Shown: positions 8,790-18,369, counted from the stretch's first letter. The stretch: DNA of 22,849 nt from Chara braunii (GCA_003427395.1 BFEA01000059.1:2279298-2302146); one strand, 5' to 3'. Numbers and translations are program-made. Notes: generated by a model from the letters alone, not told the origin.

Positions 8790-9060
8790 TGATTTATTTA
8801 ATTTCTTGATTGTCTTTGTACCTGATATTGGGGTCGACTTCTTTATGTCAATCCATACTCATAATCAAGTCAAAAGGTAGGTTGTTTTCAATAAAAAAAT
8901 GTTACCTCATGTAGAATATTTTTCGTGTCATGAGTTATGAATTAACATTTCACACTCTCCACACAATGAGAGACAATTATGGGGCTTTGGTCAACAAGCA
9001 TAGACACAACATGCCTCTACCACCATCATTTAGGGTATTTTGACATATATGTCATCTTTG
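8790..9060 (-). pseudogene. Ty3/gypsy aspartic protease remnant
   Basis: On the minus strand a run of THDTKNILHEVTFF, a one-base shift, then LPFDLIMSMD and HKEVDPNIRYKDN matches the second half of gypsy-type retropepsins, where FDLILGMDWL...P-IDW is usual. The Trp of the MDW motif is a TGA stop here (TGG to TGA). The active-site D[ST]G segment should lie further upstream (above about 9000) but is not recognisable. A DSGS string downstream, near 8765-8785, is out of order and I do not treat it as the active site. Confidence 0.55.
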
Positions 9061-9064
9061 AAGG

Positions 9065-9821
9065 GCATACCGCAAATTTTCACTTAGAAAAAAACATGAT
9101 GAAAGTAAAGAAGTGCGATTTGTGGGTTGTGGGGCCTCGTTCCACGACAGAAGGCTTTCCCATGGGGAGCAAGCCGTTGATAAAGAAGTGCTGCCTATGG
9201 GGAGCAAGGCTTATCAAGCCCGTTGACAATGCCAATAAAAAAACTCTCCTATTGATTCGTAATCGAGATCGATAAGGAAAGTCCACATTTGCAGATCCAC
9301 CCCATCATTATATTCTGCTAAAAGGGCAGGCATGGGCCTCTCTGTGGTGGGATGGTACGTCGGAAACCCACTATTGTCTCCTGCCGCCTGCGTGGACCCG
9401 TGCGCTAAGGGGATCAACGACGTTGGAGGCTTCCACCTGTACTATTGACGATGCAACCAGGAAACTACAACAGCTTCCAGAAGAGTCTGGCATGCAGACG
9501 ACAACAAGGACTTTGTAACCAGCTGGCGCCTAGTAACTGTCTGGGGTGAGGTCCATGCCCAACAAATTCACAAACAGGCATGTCGAAGATCCAGACCCAA
9601 CCATTTGATATGATCGCATTGGCCTGATCTAGGCACGGGCGCATATTTGCAGGCCCGCCTTCACTTAGGGCGGGCACGACCTTTTTCTAGCACTGTTGAG
9701 GGCTCAAATCCTCGCACATTTCCCGACTCCCAGGTTAATCACTTTGTCTTCAGTGCTCCTTCTCTCCCTTTATTTTTTTTTTTCCCCCTCTTCAGTTTCT
9801 TTACCACTGCCTCACTTGTAA

Positions 9822-9823
<2 letters not shown>
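9065..9823. other. No gene seen
   Basis: Short open frames on both strands show no domain. A phrase with gataaagaagtg and atggggagcaag is repeated in the 9155-9215 stretch. A B-box-like string (gggctcaaatcctcgcac) sits near 9701-9718 without a matching A box at the right distance. Confidence 0.35.

Positions 9824-9856
<33 letters not shown>
9824..9856. repeat. Poly-T run of 33
   Basis: An uninterrupted run of 33 T follows a pyrimidine-rich stretch. It may be the reverse complement of the poly-A tail of a retroposed minus-strand element, but I could not identify the element it would belong to. Confidence 0.9.
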
Positions 9857-10014
9857 CTACACTGTATATTTTTTCAAATTTTTTAATTTTCACGACCTAC
9901 CTACCACTACTTCTAAGGCTATACAAAAGACCCCTGCTAGCATAGCTCACCTCTCTTGGTGGAGGGAGGTAGTTGCATGTTTGCCCCTTGCCCTAGTGGT
10001 TTAGGGTGCAGGGT

Positions 10015-10102
10015 TGGCGCCATCTATGGAGGTCCGGCTAACACGAGGACCGAGCATTTGCCAGTGGGGCCATCGGTGGGGACCCGTCTAACATAAGGAC
10101 CG
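10015..10102. repeat. Short imperfect direct repeat
   Basis: Two phrases, ccggctaacacgaggaccgag and ccgtctaacataaggaccgag, lie about 60 bases apart, each preceded by a ggggtcc/ggaggtcc-type string. They sit directly upstream of the TTAA MITE and may be part of an older repeat into which it inserted. Confidence 0.5.
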
Positions 10103-10119
10103 AGACTTAAACATGTTAA

Positions 10120-10321
10120 ACCACCAGTACTTGGCCCAACTATCGATGCCGAGCCCGAAAACGGGCTGCACGTCATTTCGCGTCGACCCGCCAACGCAAC
10201 AAGAAAAAATTATTTTTGCTGGCGACACCAGCCTTTGAGGGTCGGTAACCCGAGCCTCCGAAAGTTGCGGGGCGTTAACGACAACGCCCCGCGACCCATG
10301 TATAGGCCAAACACTGGTGGT
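10120..10321. mobile_element. 202-bp MITE flanked by TTAA (family A, copy 1)
   Basis: The element starts ACCACCAGTACTTGGCCCA and ends with the inverted ggccaaacactggtggt. TTAA lies immediately outside both ends (10116-10119 and 10322-10325), as for piggyBac-type TTAA duplications, although TTAA is itself palindromic and could be part of the terminal repeat. It has no coding capacity. An internal hairpin with 10-base arms (10267-10276 and 10283-10292, gcggggcgtt/aacgccccgc) is visible. A homologous 200-bp copy lies in opposite orientation at 15633-15832, confirming a mobile family. Confidence 0.75.
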
Positions 10322-10589
10322 TTAAGAATGTGGAGGAGAAGACGACTAAGGTGAGAGAGGCCCTCGCCCGGGCTTGGTGACTTGGCTTTCGAGCAGGGTC
10401 CACGATGGCACAAGACGGCTGGGTGATTAAGTACATGGACCTCCCCTACCCGCATACTATATATAGGGTACACAACAATGATGCAAGGCACTGCACTACA
10501 AGCGTACGAGCCCCAATTGTGAGGAGTCAAATTCCCCAAACTAACAAGGAATGAAAACCTGGATAGTGAGGAAAGTTGGGGAGGTTTGA

Positions 10590-11520
10590 TGCATGTTAGA
10601 GTTGTGGGGGACCCGCAAGAGGGCTTCTATGTATTTGAGCCTACGATACCGGTCGCCAGGCTTCCCTTCGATCCGGGGGAATGGGAGTGGCCGGGACCTA
10701 AGCACATCCATATATATATTGTCAAAGGAGGATATACGGCTTCGAGTGCAACCCTGCAAGTTAACCAAACCTTTTCCCGTAGATGGGAGCGAGTCTCACC
10801 TCTGGACCCGGCCTGCTAACAAATCTGCCCTGGGCTAGGTACTCCAAGATCATGCCCACAAACCTTAGAGCGCTTCAATGGCAGATTGCCAGATCCTTCA
10901 TCACTGTCTACGCATGCCCGACTAGCTTGTTTCCATAACATACCTTAAGCAGAAAAGACTTTTGTCTCTTATCTGCAGTTTCCGCGGCAGGTCAATGCCA
11001 CCGACTCGGGCAACACTAGAACACTGCCTACTGGCGTGCCCTATGGTTACCCAATTGTGGCAGTGGTGGCACGCTGCCTTCCACGCCCTCACGGGGGTGC
11101 ACATCCCACGGGACCTGAGGCTCCTGTTGCTGGGCAAGAACCAACAGTTGCTGGCACAATGGTCCCCGTTCGCTACTAACCTAGTATTCGCATATACGCG
11201 GCTGCATGTCCTGATGCTGGCCTGGAGGACCAGATGTTCCTTTGAAATAAGAGACCATCAATTTGGACTGTAGCAAGCCCAACAAACAATTGAGGAGGTG
11301 ATCAGGTCCCGCAGACACAAACCCTGAAAATCCTTTATAAGGGATTACAAGGAGGAAAAGGACCCCATTGTGAAGGAGACCATCTGAGAGGCCTATCGCC
11401 AGCTCTGACAGGACCCTCAACACATCTTTTCTGAGGTTGACACGAAGCTCAACATTAAGTGGAAGCCATGGAGGAAGGCAGAACCCTCATGGCAAAGAAG
11501 ACCCTTCCGTTGTTTATACG
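10590..11520 (+). pseudogene. LINE (non-LTR retrotransposon) ORF2 C-terminal end
   Basis: Several plus-strand frames give the region behind the RT of plant-type LINEs. These are PFDPGEWEWP with IYIVKGGYTAS (about 10665-10745), a shifted segment like RALQWQIA (about 10870-10890), then 10962-11273 with CSFRGRSMPP, LEHCLLACPMVTQLWQWW and TRLHVLMLAWRTRC. The last part matches the zf-RVT segment; one Cys of the Cx2C pair is Arg, while the H-x4-C half is kept. Past a TAG the same element continues (KDPIVKET, QDPQHIFSEVDTKLNIKWKP). Such ORF2 proteins carry out target-primed reverse transcription; only the tail is left here, so the copy is 5'-truncated, and it is disrupted by stops and frameshifts. 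The family assignment rests on the zf-RVT-like motif. Confidence 0.7.
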
Positions 11521-11529
11521 TCCTATACA

Positions 11530-14500
11530 TGCGCCCTAACTTTATTCTCATCTCATAACATAACATAACAGAGTGCCTACCTGTTGCTCACCCATGTGAC
11601 GTACCAGCTTTTGGGCTTGAGTCATCTTCCGGACCCCTTCCCTCTCTTTTTCTTTTTGAATTTTGCTCTGCCCAACAAGGCCCCTCTCCATTTTTTTTAA
11701 GGTGCCTTGCTAAGACCTGTGTTTTCAATCTCATTGATTCTTGAAATTCCGTTTTCATAATTTGGGAAATGGATGGGAATTACACGCGCTTTAGCGAGCG
11801 CGTTAGGAATTTGGCTCGACGGTTAGAAATTCCGAAATGAACGGAACCTGACGTGTCCTTTTTGTGTGTGAAAATTCTCGACCAAGTCGTAGAAAACTTT
11901 GGAATTTGGCGGGAATACGAATAGACGTAGGACTTTCTTTTCCCCGCACGTACTTTACGCGCAGATATGGTGATTTCGATTTTTGATTTAGCATAGGACT
12001 TAGAAATCTGTAACTGTTTTGGTGCCTCTTTTTGCATTCATGATCGGCGCCATGCATGCAAGCTTCCCCCTTTGTGCTCCCCTCGCCATCTTCACAGCTC
12101 CTTTCGCGCCCACGCTCACTCTCACTCTGTAACCGTTTTTCCCTCTCTCTCTCGCCCCTCGCGCCTTTTCTCTTTCTTGATCATCTGAATCTTGGATCCG
12201 TTTTCTGCTATCCTACGCACCCTTCTTACTCCCGCTCTAAGTCCTACGCCCAAGAACCCGGTTGGTCCTCTCTTCACTCCGTTTAGCCAAGGAGAAGCGC
12301 CGTGTAAGAGGAAAATCCTATTAAGTGATGACTCTGATTGGCTACGATCGGACTCGGAAGGATCAACATGGCTTTTGCTGAGCGATTATCCCCAAGTTCT
12401 CCCTCACCCTTCCCTGCCCTAATCTTCATCCTCCCTCGTATCTAGCTCCCTTCCCGCAATTATAAATTCCGCAAGCGCGCCCGCAAATCTCTCTCTCAAC
12501 TCGTCTGCCAACTTCCGGGAAGCGGTGGCTAGATGGTACGTGTGGAGTGTGAGTCGAAAAGTCCCGACGGGCTGACTTAAGTCTGGCCGGCTGTACGCTT
12601 GATCGCCACGACGGACTATGGGATCCGGGCAAGCCGTGCAAGACTAAGTCGGAGGGGTGACGATCGCAGTGGTGGAAGGTGGCACGTGACGACCGGGATC
12701 GTCAGTGCATGTATTGGGATAGTGAGCAGAGTTGAGTGGATGAATGGTCCGGGGCCATAGTAAAACTTCACGGCGGATGCGCCTCCTTGTCTCGAATCTA
12801 TTCTTTGGTTTGAGTTCAGTTCAACGGCAGTTAAGACGGAGACCCTTATTTATAATCGGATCTTGGTGTAATCTTCATCTATCTTGTCGTTCTCATCTAC
12901 TCTGCGTCTTCTTCCTCCCTACCTACTCTCTCTATGACATAAACGGTTATGAATGTTTGTCGGTCTCTCGCACACGAGGAATGAGATGGTTGTTTAGCTG
13001 GCACTAAATTAGACACGGGAATAACTGGGCAGGGGTGCAGAGCACACAGAGAACTGATTGATGTGTGCTTGCCATTTTCGCACCTTCTTTGATGAATGTG
13101 TATGAGGATGAATAGGAATGTTTGGATGATGAGATAATTTCCTGATGGACTTGTCTCCGACCAGACCGTACTATCTTTGTGATTAATATGTGGGACGCAT
13201 GCTAGATAGGATCTCACTATAAGCCGAGTGGGCACCGGCCTCCCGCATCCCCACCACGCCCCTTCCCGTACAACGAGAAGAGGACACGTGTATGCGAGTG
13301 GGACGTACGGGAAGCCGTCGCCAAAATCGGCGGGAGATACTACTTCCCTTCTGAAACTCGATGCTCTCGATTTGTCGGTGCTGTTTTTTTTATTATGGAA
13401 ACACACTTTCCACCTTATTCGTTGCTATTGCCGTTCAATGAGTTAATCGTCATCCCGTGGTCGACAGTGGCGCCCCATTGGCCTAACACTCAGTGCAACG
13501 ATTGCCGCCACTTCGAGCGTTACCAATCGAAGGGCGTTCACTACCGAGTACGAGGTGAAGATGAGCATAAGGAAAGAGCCACTCGGTTAAGGTGTTCCAC
13601 GTTAAACTCGTGTAATGAGCGACGTCGGGACTTGACCCGGAAACGGGATAGCAAGTACGTGCCCAGCCCCTTTCACGCGAAACGAAAAGCGACGGCTCGA
13701 TGGGAAATTCAACGATACTTTTTGGATTGAATTTCCCCGTGCCGTGAGTCCCGCGCGCGCCTTCTTCTCCCACAAAAGCCGCATGGTGACGGACCCTCCC
13801 CCTTCTCCCCCTTCTTACTAAGTTGGACCGACACAGGGGATTTTAGTTTTGTCTGTGTCCCCGCACTCAATTTTCCAGAAATCCTTGGCACAACCCATCT
13901 TGATGCCTCTCCGGGGCCCTTTCCGCAATTTTAAACACTCCGAACGGAAGGCAGCACAGGACGTGTGGTTGAGCGTCACACCCACCCCTTTATTGCCACC
14001 TGCCCCAAACACTTCCTCCCCAAAGCCTGGAAGACGTTCTTGCCCCATGTGGTACTGCCCTTTCCTCCTGCCCCGCCCCTTCAGCACCCTCACCACCCTG
14101 TCCTCTCCCCCTCCCCCACCCCCGTCTTCTTCCTCCCACCCGGCCCCTTTTCCCTCCCTCAATCACCCGGCGGAACTGGGAGGCCCGACGAGCGGACGAA
14201 GCAGCAACCACATGGGAATGCTGACCGATTGCAGATATAATCCGACAGAGTAAAACTGCTACAGGGAGGATGATCGACAACGCATCTGTCAGGCACACTA
14301 CACAAGTGGCACCATTGGCTAAAGACGCAGAGGTGACAAAATGCAATGGTTCCCCTGTTGAGGATATAAAGACAACTGCAGACAACAGCAACGACGACAT
14401 GACAGGGTCCAGGCAGGGGAGCGATGGTGAACTGGTCTCGACTGCACAACGAGGCCTGTTACCTCCCTGAAAGTTACAATGCACCACAGTTCTACCACTA

Positions 14501-14545
14501 TAGAACAACACTTCTTGCCCTATAACAACTGAGATCGCAATATTG
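11530..14545. other. 3-kb stretch without a recognised gene
   Basis: I translated and compared the longer frames here (for example 12744-13007, 13395-13730, 13849-14253 plus; 12897-13406, 13990-14550 minus) and recognise no domain. Visible structure: a small palindrome acgcgct-ttagcg-agcgcgt near 11784-11803; a 10-base inverted pair cttcccgtac/gtacgggaag at 13262-13271 and 13305-13314; gacgatc/gatcgtc arms near 12659-12702; and a C/T-rich tract at 14040-14165 whose Pro/Ser-rich translation is compositional. A host gene with short exons cannot be excluded without transcripts. Confidence 0.4.
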
Positions 14546-14551
14546 TGCATG

Positions 14552-14907
14552 GCCTAATGTTAGACACTCCTGGGGGACGCAAAATCCTTAAGGAAATTGT
14601 TCGTTCCACCTATCCTCGGGGATGCAATCGAAAAAAAAAGGATTGTTCGTTCCACCTATCCTTAAGGAAATTCCTCGGGCAATAGGATTTTCTTCAACCA
14701 TTTCTTCCTATTGGACCTTGCGAGGTCCCTTGGGCACAAGAAATCCGCGTTTCTTTGTTTTCTTGTTCGTTTCTGACATCGCTCTTAGGGAATGTCCTCG
14801 GGCGACGTCCCCGAGGACAAGGGGAATGACGCCCCAAATTTCCTTTTGAACCATTAGGAATTTTTCCTATTGCCCAAGGATTTCAAAAGGAGTGTCTAGC
14901 CACGCCC
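14552..14907. mobile_element. MITE of TAA-target family B, copy 1
   Basis: The ends are ttagacactcct...aaatcctt near 14560 and the inverted aaggatttcaaaaggagtgtctag ending near 14899, giving terminal repeats around TTAGACACTCC. The inside is homologous to the next element: gttcgttccacctatcctcggg, tccccgaggaca and a lone ccttttgaacca phrase occur in both in the same order. The left outer terminus is degraded, and the right one runs into the TAA that flanks copy 2. An internal near-duplicate of ttgttcgttccacctatcct (about 14598 and 14644) is extra in this copy. It is non-coding. Confidence 0.7.
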
Positions 14908-14910
14908 TAA

Positions 14911-15308
14911 GGGGCTCATTAGACACTCCCCGGGCGCGTAAAGTCCCTGAGGAATTGTTCGTTCCACCTATCCTCGGGGATGCCTCGGAAAAATAAAAGT
15001 GAAAACACTCCGTTGGAAATTCCTTGGGCTCCGAGGATTCCCCAACCATTTATTCCTTTTGCCCAAGGGAGGTCCCTTGGGCAAAAGGAATTCGCGTTTC
15101 ACGGAGAGGAGCGGACACATGGCTGGAGGCCTCAAGCACATTTTATTTATTTTTTCTTTTCTTTTTTCTTTTTTGTCATGGGTCGAAGGAAATGTCGTCG
15201 AGCGATGTCCCCGAGGACAGGTGGAACGAAGGGCCCAAATTTACTTTTGAACCAAAAGGAAATTTTCCTTTTGCCTGAGGATTTCAATAGGAGTGTCTAA
15301 CGAGCCCC
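14911..15308. mobile_element. 398-bp MITE with TAA duplication (family B, copy 2)
   Basis: The terminal inverted repeats are nearly perfect: ggggctcattagacactcc at 14911-14929 and the complement of ggagtgtctaacgagcccc at 15290-15308 (one mismatch). TAA flanks both ends (14908-14910 and 15309-15311). A 3-bp TAA/TTA duplication with a GC-rich start is typical of PIF/Harbinger (Tourist-like) MITEs, so I infer that superfamily. A central perfect hairpin has 19-base arms at 15052-15070 and 15073-15091 with a 2-base loop. The overlapping open frames (about 14980-15300) come from the hairpin and pyrimidine tract and are not genes. Confidence 0.82.
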
Positions 15309-15338
15309 TAAATGTCTAGGCGCGATGTACCTGCTTAC

Positions 15339-15625
15339 ACCACCAGTACTTCCTAAAGTCGTGCCCGTTAACACGCCACGATTTTAGAAAATGTACGGGC
15401 CACTACATGAGCGCCCAAATTCGTCCAACTAGAAACGTTTCTACTCTATTTTTGCCCGGGGCGATAGCTGGGCCAAGTACTGGTACTTCCTAAAGTCGTG
15501 CCTGTTAACGCGCCATGATTTTAGGAAACATACGGGCCAGTACAAGAGCGTTCAAATTCATCCAACTAGAAACGTTTCTACTTTATTTTTTTCCGCGGCC
15601 GACAGCTGGGCCAAGTACTGGTGGT
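15339..15625. mobile_element. Family A MITE with internal 137-bp tandem duplication
   Basis: The left end ACCACCAGTACTT (15339) is matched by the inverted AAGTACTGGTGGT at the right end (to 15625). The body consists of two copies of one unit (15347-15483 and 15484-15620, offset 137). Both copies contain cctaaagtcgtgcc, acgggcca, ccaactagaaacgtttctac and agctgggccaagtactgg. Each unit end resembles the family terminus, so the structure could also be read as two elements fused end to end. The inside differs from the 200-bp copies, suggesting a subfamily. Confidence 0.65.
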
Positions 15626-15632
15626 GGTTTAA

Positions 15633-15832
15633 ACCACCAGTTCTTGGCCCATATGTCGGCCTCGCGGCGTTGTCGTTAAAGCCCGCACGTTTCGATGGCT
15701 CAAGGTACTGGACCTAGAAGGTTGACGACGCCAGCCAAAACAATTTTATTTTTTTCGCTGGTAGGGCGGCGCGAAACTGCGCGCAGGGCATATTTAGGCT
15801 CGGCATCGATAGCTGGGCCAAGCACTGGTGGT
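15633..15832. mobile_element. 200-bp MITE (family A, copy in reverse orientation)
   Basis: The element runs from ACCACCAGTTCTTGGCCCA to the inverted tgggccaagcactggtggt. Its reverse complement aligns along its full length with the 10120-10321 copy; shared phrases include ctatcgatgccgagcc, tttcgcg, gctggcg and taacgacaacgcc. TTAA lies to its left (15629-15632) and TAAA to its right, so the target duplication is nearly kept. It is non-coding. Confidence 0.75.
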
Positions 15833-15996
15833 TAAATGCCAAGGGACGCTGAACCTGATTTCCAGCAGGTGCAGCTGCCCCACCAATGGAACGAAGCCAT
15901 CCAAATTGCAAGGCTGGTGGAGGGGGTGTCTGCTCTTACCAGCCCCCCCCCTCCCCCACTCCCCACAACCGATGTTTCACTAAAAAAAGAAAAAAC

Positions 15997-16056
15997 ACTG
16001 AACCCACGACCTCCTGAATGCCACTTGCGTGCGTAACCTATCGAGTTAGGCCGCTG
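15997..16056 (-). mobile_element. tRNA-related SINE head, copy 2
   Basis: On the minus strand this reads ggcctaactcgataggttac (A-box region), acgcaagtgg, attcaggaggtcg and tgggttca (B-box region). It matches the 3817-3888 head closely in the same order. Beyond the B box it passes into a T-rich run, and the acceptor stem is absent, so it is not a tRNA gene. It ends close to the microsatellite carrying the PLE. Confidence 0.6.
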
Positions 16057-16098
16057 GATATGGAATTCCTTTTGTCAAAGATGTCGAGTCCCACCTCT

Positions 16099-16100
<2 letters not shown>

Positions 16101-16178
<78 letters not shown>
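16101..16178. repeat. (TC)39 microsatellite at the PLE junction
   Basis: A perfect 78-base TC run ends at gggtctctagcacg, which is the start of the PLE-derived sequence. In the intact context at 22096-22108 the same point reads tctctctcggg, so the microsatellite merges with a natural tctctctc of the element. Confidence 0.95.
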
Positions 16179-16180
<2 letters not shown>

Positions 16181-16921
16181 GTCTCTAGCACGTTTTGCTA
16201 GGTGGCCGGTGGTGATTGGGGAGCTTTGCTCCTAGATCTGTACTCCAGCCTAGATAGATATATCCATATTTAAGATAAAAAGTTTTTTCGTCCTGGTTTA
16301 CTTATATTTTATTTGACATTTTTTCGTAACTCTCCATACAAAAAGAAATGGATTTTGTCGACCCCGTTTTTGTTTAAATTCTGTGTTCTGCTGGGCCTAT
16401 TCGCGTAGTTTTACCTCGGGCTGGTCGTAGGCGCTGTACCTCCTCGAAACATTTCTCGAAGCAACAGGCAAGCCTATCTATTGGCACTGGCAAGGGTAAG
16501 TGCTTCGCTAGCAACAGGGAAATTAGAATGCAGTCGGGTTTCACAGGTCTTTAGGATCAGAAGCGGACTGTATACTGAGTGGATCGAACGATTCCTGGGT
16601 AAATCGCGAGCGACATTTTGTATTCAGGTGCCATGCTCCCTTGAGGAAAATACTAATTTTGGATAACGGTTATGGCGGACTGCTTTGCCTTTGAAGGAAA
16701 GAGAAAGACGCAGCGCCATCCTTACCTCCTTGGGAAGGGCGGCAGATACGAAAACAAGGAACAACAACTACTCGATACAAGGACCAGAAAAGATACACGC
16801 ACCGGCAGGCTCGTGATTCATCGAATAAGCCGATCTGAGAAACGGATGCGTGAAGGGAGCGTTGGGTATAGTGTGTTCAGTACGTTGAGGATGTATCGCC
16901 GAAGGATTTTCGGATCAGGTG
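16179..16921 (+). repeat. Left pseudo-LTR of the PLE (5'-truncated copy tail plus leader)
   Basis: This segment matches 22106-22849 nearly base for base (about 27 substitutions and one single-base indel by eye). It begins inside the RT C terminus (LARFAR...), passes the RT stop equivalent, the 3' untranslated stretch and the leader ORF start. A one-base deletion (gctaggtgg for gctagggtgg) breaks the short coding remnant. The repeat probably continues past 16921; the window ends before its right limit can be seen. Confidence 0.95.
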
Positions 16922-16971
16922 AATTATGGATGCGTTGTATCTGGAAGTTTTTGTGGTGCAACTTACTATGA
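16672..16971 (+). CDS. Leader ORF of the PLE, unknown function
   Basis: A 99-codon frame starts at ATG (MADCFAFEGKRKTQRHPYLL) and is rich in Arg, Lys and Gly. It shows no domain I recognise. The same frame stays open in the second copy (22600-22849, cut by the window end), despite several differences between the copies. Some of those are amino-acid changes (Lys/Arg, Arg/Gly, Val/Ala, Ile/Lys, Leu/Ser), so the openness may be chance. It lies 1.4 kb before ORF1. It may be a genuine small protein, an exon, or a leader without coding role. Confidence 0.35.
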   Translation: MADCFAFEGKRKTQRHPYLLGKGGRYENKEQQLLDTRTRKDTRTGRLVIHRISRSEKRMREGSVGYSVFSTLRMYRRRIFGSGELWMRCIWKFLWCNLL

Positions 16972-18369
16972 AATGGTTGTGAGGGTAGATGGGACCACGA
17001 AGGGCAGTGAGGGTAAGATCGGAGGAAGGATCCCTGGCCCATCGACGACTCGGATGATTAGATAGCTGGTTTTTACGAGGTTTTTCCGCTGGTTCCGTTT
17101 TTTTGGGGTGATCCTAGTTAAGTCATTTTTGGATATGGGAAGGTTTTCTCGCACGAATGCTTTGATGAGGAAAGTGGGTTTGACGATTCAACCGAGAAGG
17201 GGGTGGCGGGAACGTGAAGATGATGTTCTCAGTAGTATTTAAGACCGAGGGAGGGATGGTATGAACCCTCTCTCTCCAAGTGACCAAGTGTGCTTGGGTC
17301 TCGAGAAGAACTCCGTGATGAGTCTGTGGTATATGCCTACAACGAAACGCGTCGGAGGGATGCGTATTGGTTTTAATGTTTATCTGTTTTTGTTGTATGT
17401 GCTGGTATTTATACTCTGGTGTGATCTTCCAATGCTTGATGCAGTGTGGCCGCTCTGTCTTTCCTTTGAAAACTCGGAGAACGTGGTAACCTTCCTTGCT
17501 TTGTGAGAGGTGTGGTGGCTACGGAGTTTATCATCATCATCGTCATCATCATCAACATCGTCATCAACATTATCAAGAGGTTGTTTTCGTACGATAAATC
17601 TGTTAGCGTATGGAGTAGTTGATCTGCGTTTTCTTGGCATGATCTCCGGGTGAGGTTCGTGCAGGAGTGCGAAGCAGCTAGCGCCGATCGATCCGACGAG
17701 TCAGAGATATTTGGCCCGGGCTTGTGGGGCTTCGCGAAAGGCTACGGTATGCTGACAGTGGGAAGGGGCGGGTCCGCGGGGTGGGTTGTGTAATCTTTTC
17801 ATATGGCGAAGTTCGTGTGGTTTGAGTTGAAGGAATGTTCGAACTAATGGGTCAATCTGAAGTTTTTCCCTAAGGGTAGTTACTCAATCGGGTTTTGACC
17901 CGGCGGATTAAATATGTCAGCCATCGGTATAAGATTAGTGGGGATATAGGAATGAAGGTAAAATACTACCGACCTTGTATGCTATTTATGATCGTCGTGT
18001 TTGGGTTAGCATTTTTGAAGAAGTACTTGTTGTTGCATAGCAGAAGCTGGGTGGTTGAAGCGAGTTTTGAGCTCCGCTGCAGAGTGGTGCGAATAGGAGA
18101 TAAGTTCAAGTAACGGGACGGAACATGACTAAGGATGATCAGTAGGGATGTAAGAGAGGCATAATTGGAGAGACTTTGGAGTGATTTTGAAAGAGAGTTT
18201 AGTGATTTGATCCCAATCCTACATATAGCTTTACACGATAATAATCAAGATACGAAGGAAGAATTACTTACACAACTAGACAGGGTATCAAGTAAAATTT
18301 ATAGCGTGGGTTGCATTCGAAGAGATAGTAGAGGAAGAAGACTAAGAATCCAACGAAGAAGGACGCAGA
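16972..18369. other. PLE internal region before ORF1, no gene recognised
   Basis: Short frames (17261-17506, 17895-18113, 18165-18380 plus) use non-ATG starts and show no domain. The last of them, ending EELLTQLDRVSSKIYSV and then an Arg-rich tail, overlaps the ORF1 start in another frame and might be a frameshifted N-terminal extension of ORF1. A TCA/TCG-type trinucleotide run sits at 17529-17577. On the minus strand 17380-17640 is open from an ATG (MPRKRRSTTPYANRFIV...) with an Asp run encoded by that trinucleotide repeat. Confidence 0.4.

Larger units (their letters stand above)
5880..9060 (-). mobile_element. Dead Ty3/gypsy LTR retrotransposon pol region
   Basis: On the minus strand the order is protease remnant (about 8790-9060), spacer, RT (about 7650-8330), RNase H (about 7200-7480), its C-terminal tether (about 7050-7200) and integrase (about 5885-6380). 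Protease, RT, RNase H, integrase is the Ty3/gypsy order. All parts carry stops, frameshifts or lost catalytic residues. The element is interrupted by a TIR element at 6472-7048 and by a 202-bp internal duplication, and its integrase end is cut off by the foldback DNA. No LTRs or gag were found in the window. The lineage looks plant-type, but I cannot name it. Confidence 0.9.

Noticed and set aside
9690-9725. Third SINE head from a B-box-like string
   Set aside because: There is no A-box-like string at the right distance and no similarity to the other two heads.
13849-14253. Proline-rich protein
   Set aside because: The Pro/Ser content comes from a C/T-rich tract; another frame of the same tract is equally open and the minus strand is open too.
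16200-16900. Hammerhead ribozyme in the pseudo-LTR, as in canonical Penelope elements
   Set aside because: I looked for the ctgatga core followed by a gaaa on the plus strand and did not find it. Its absence fits the N-terminal EN+ PLEs.
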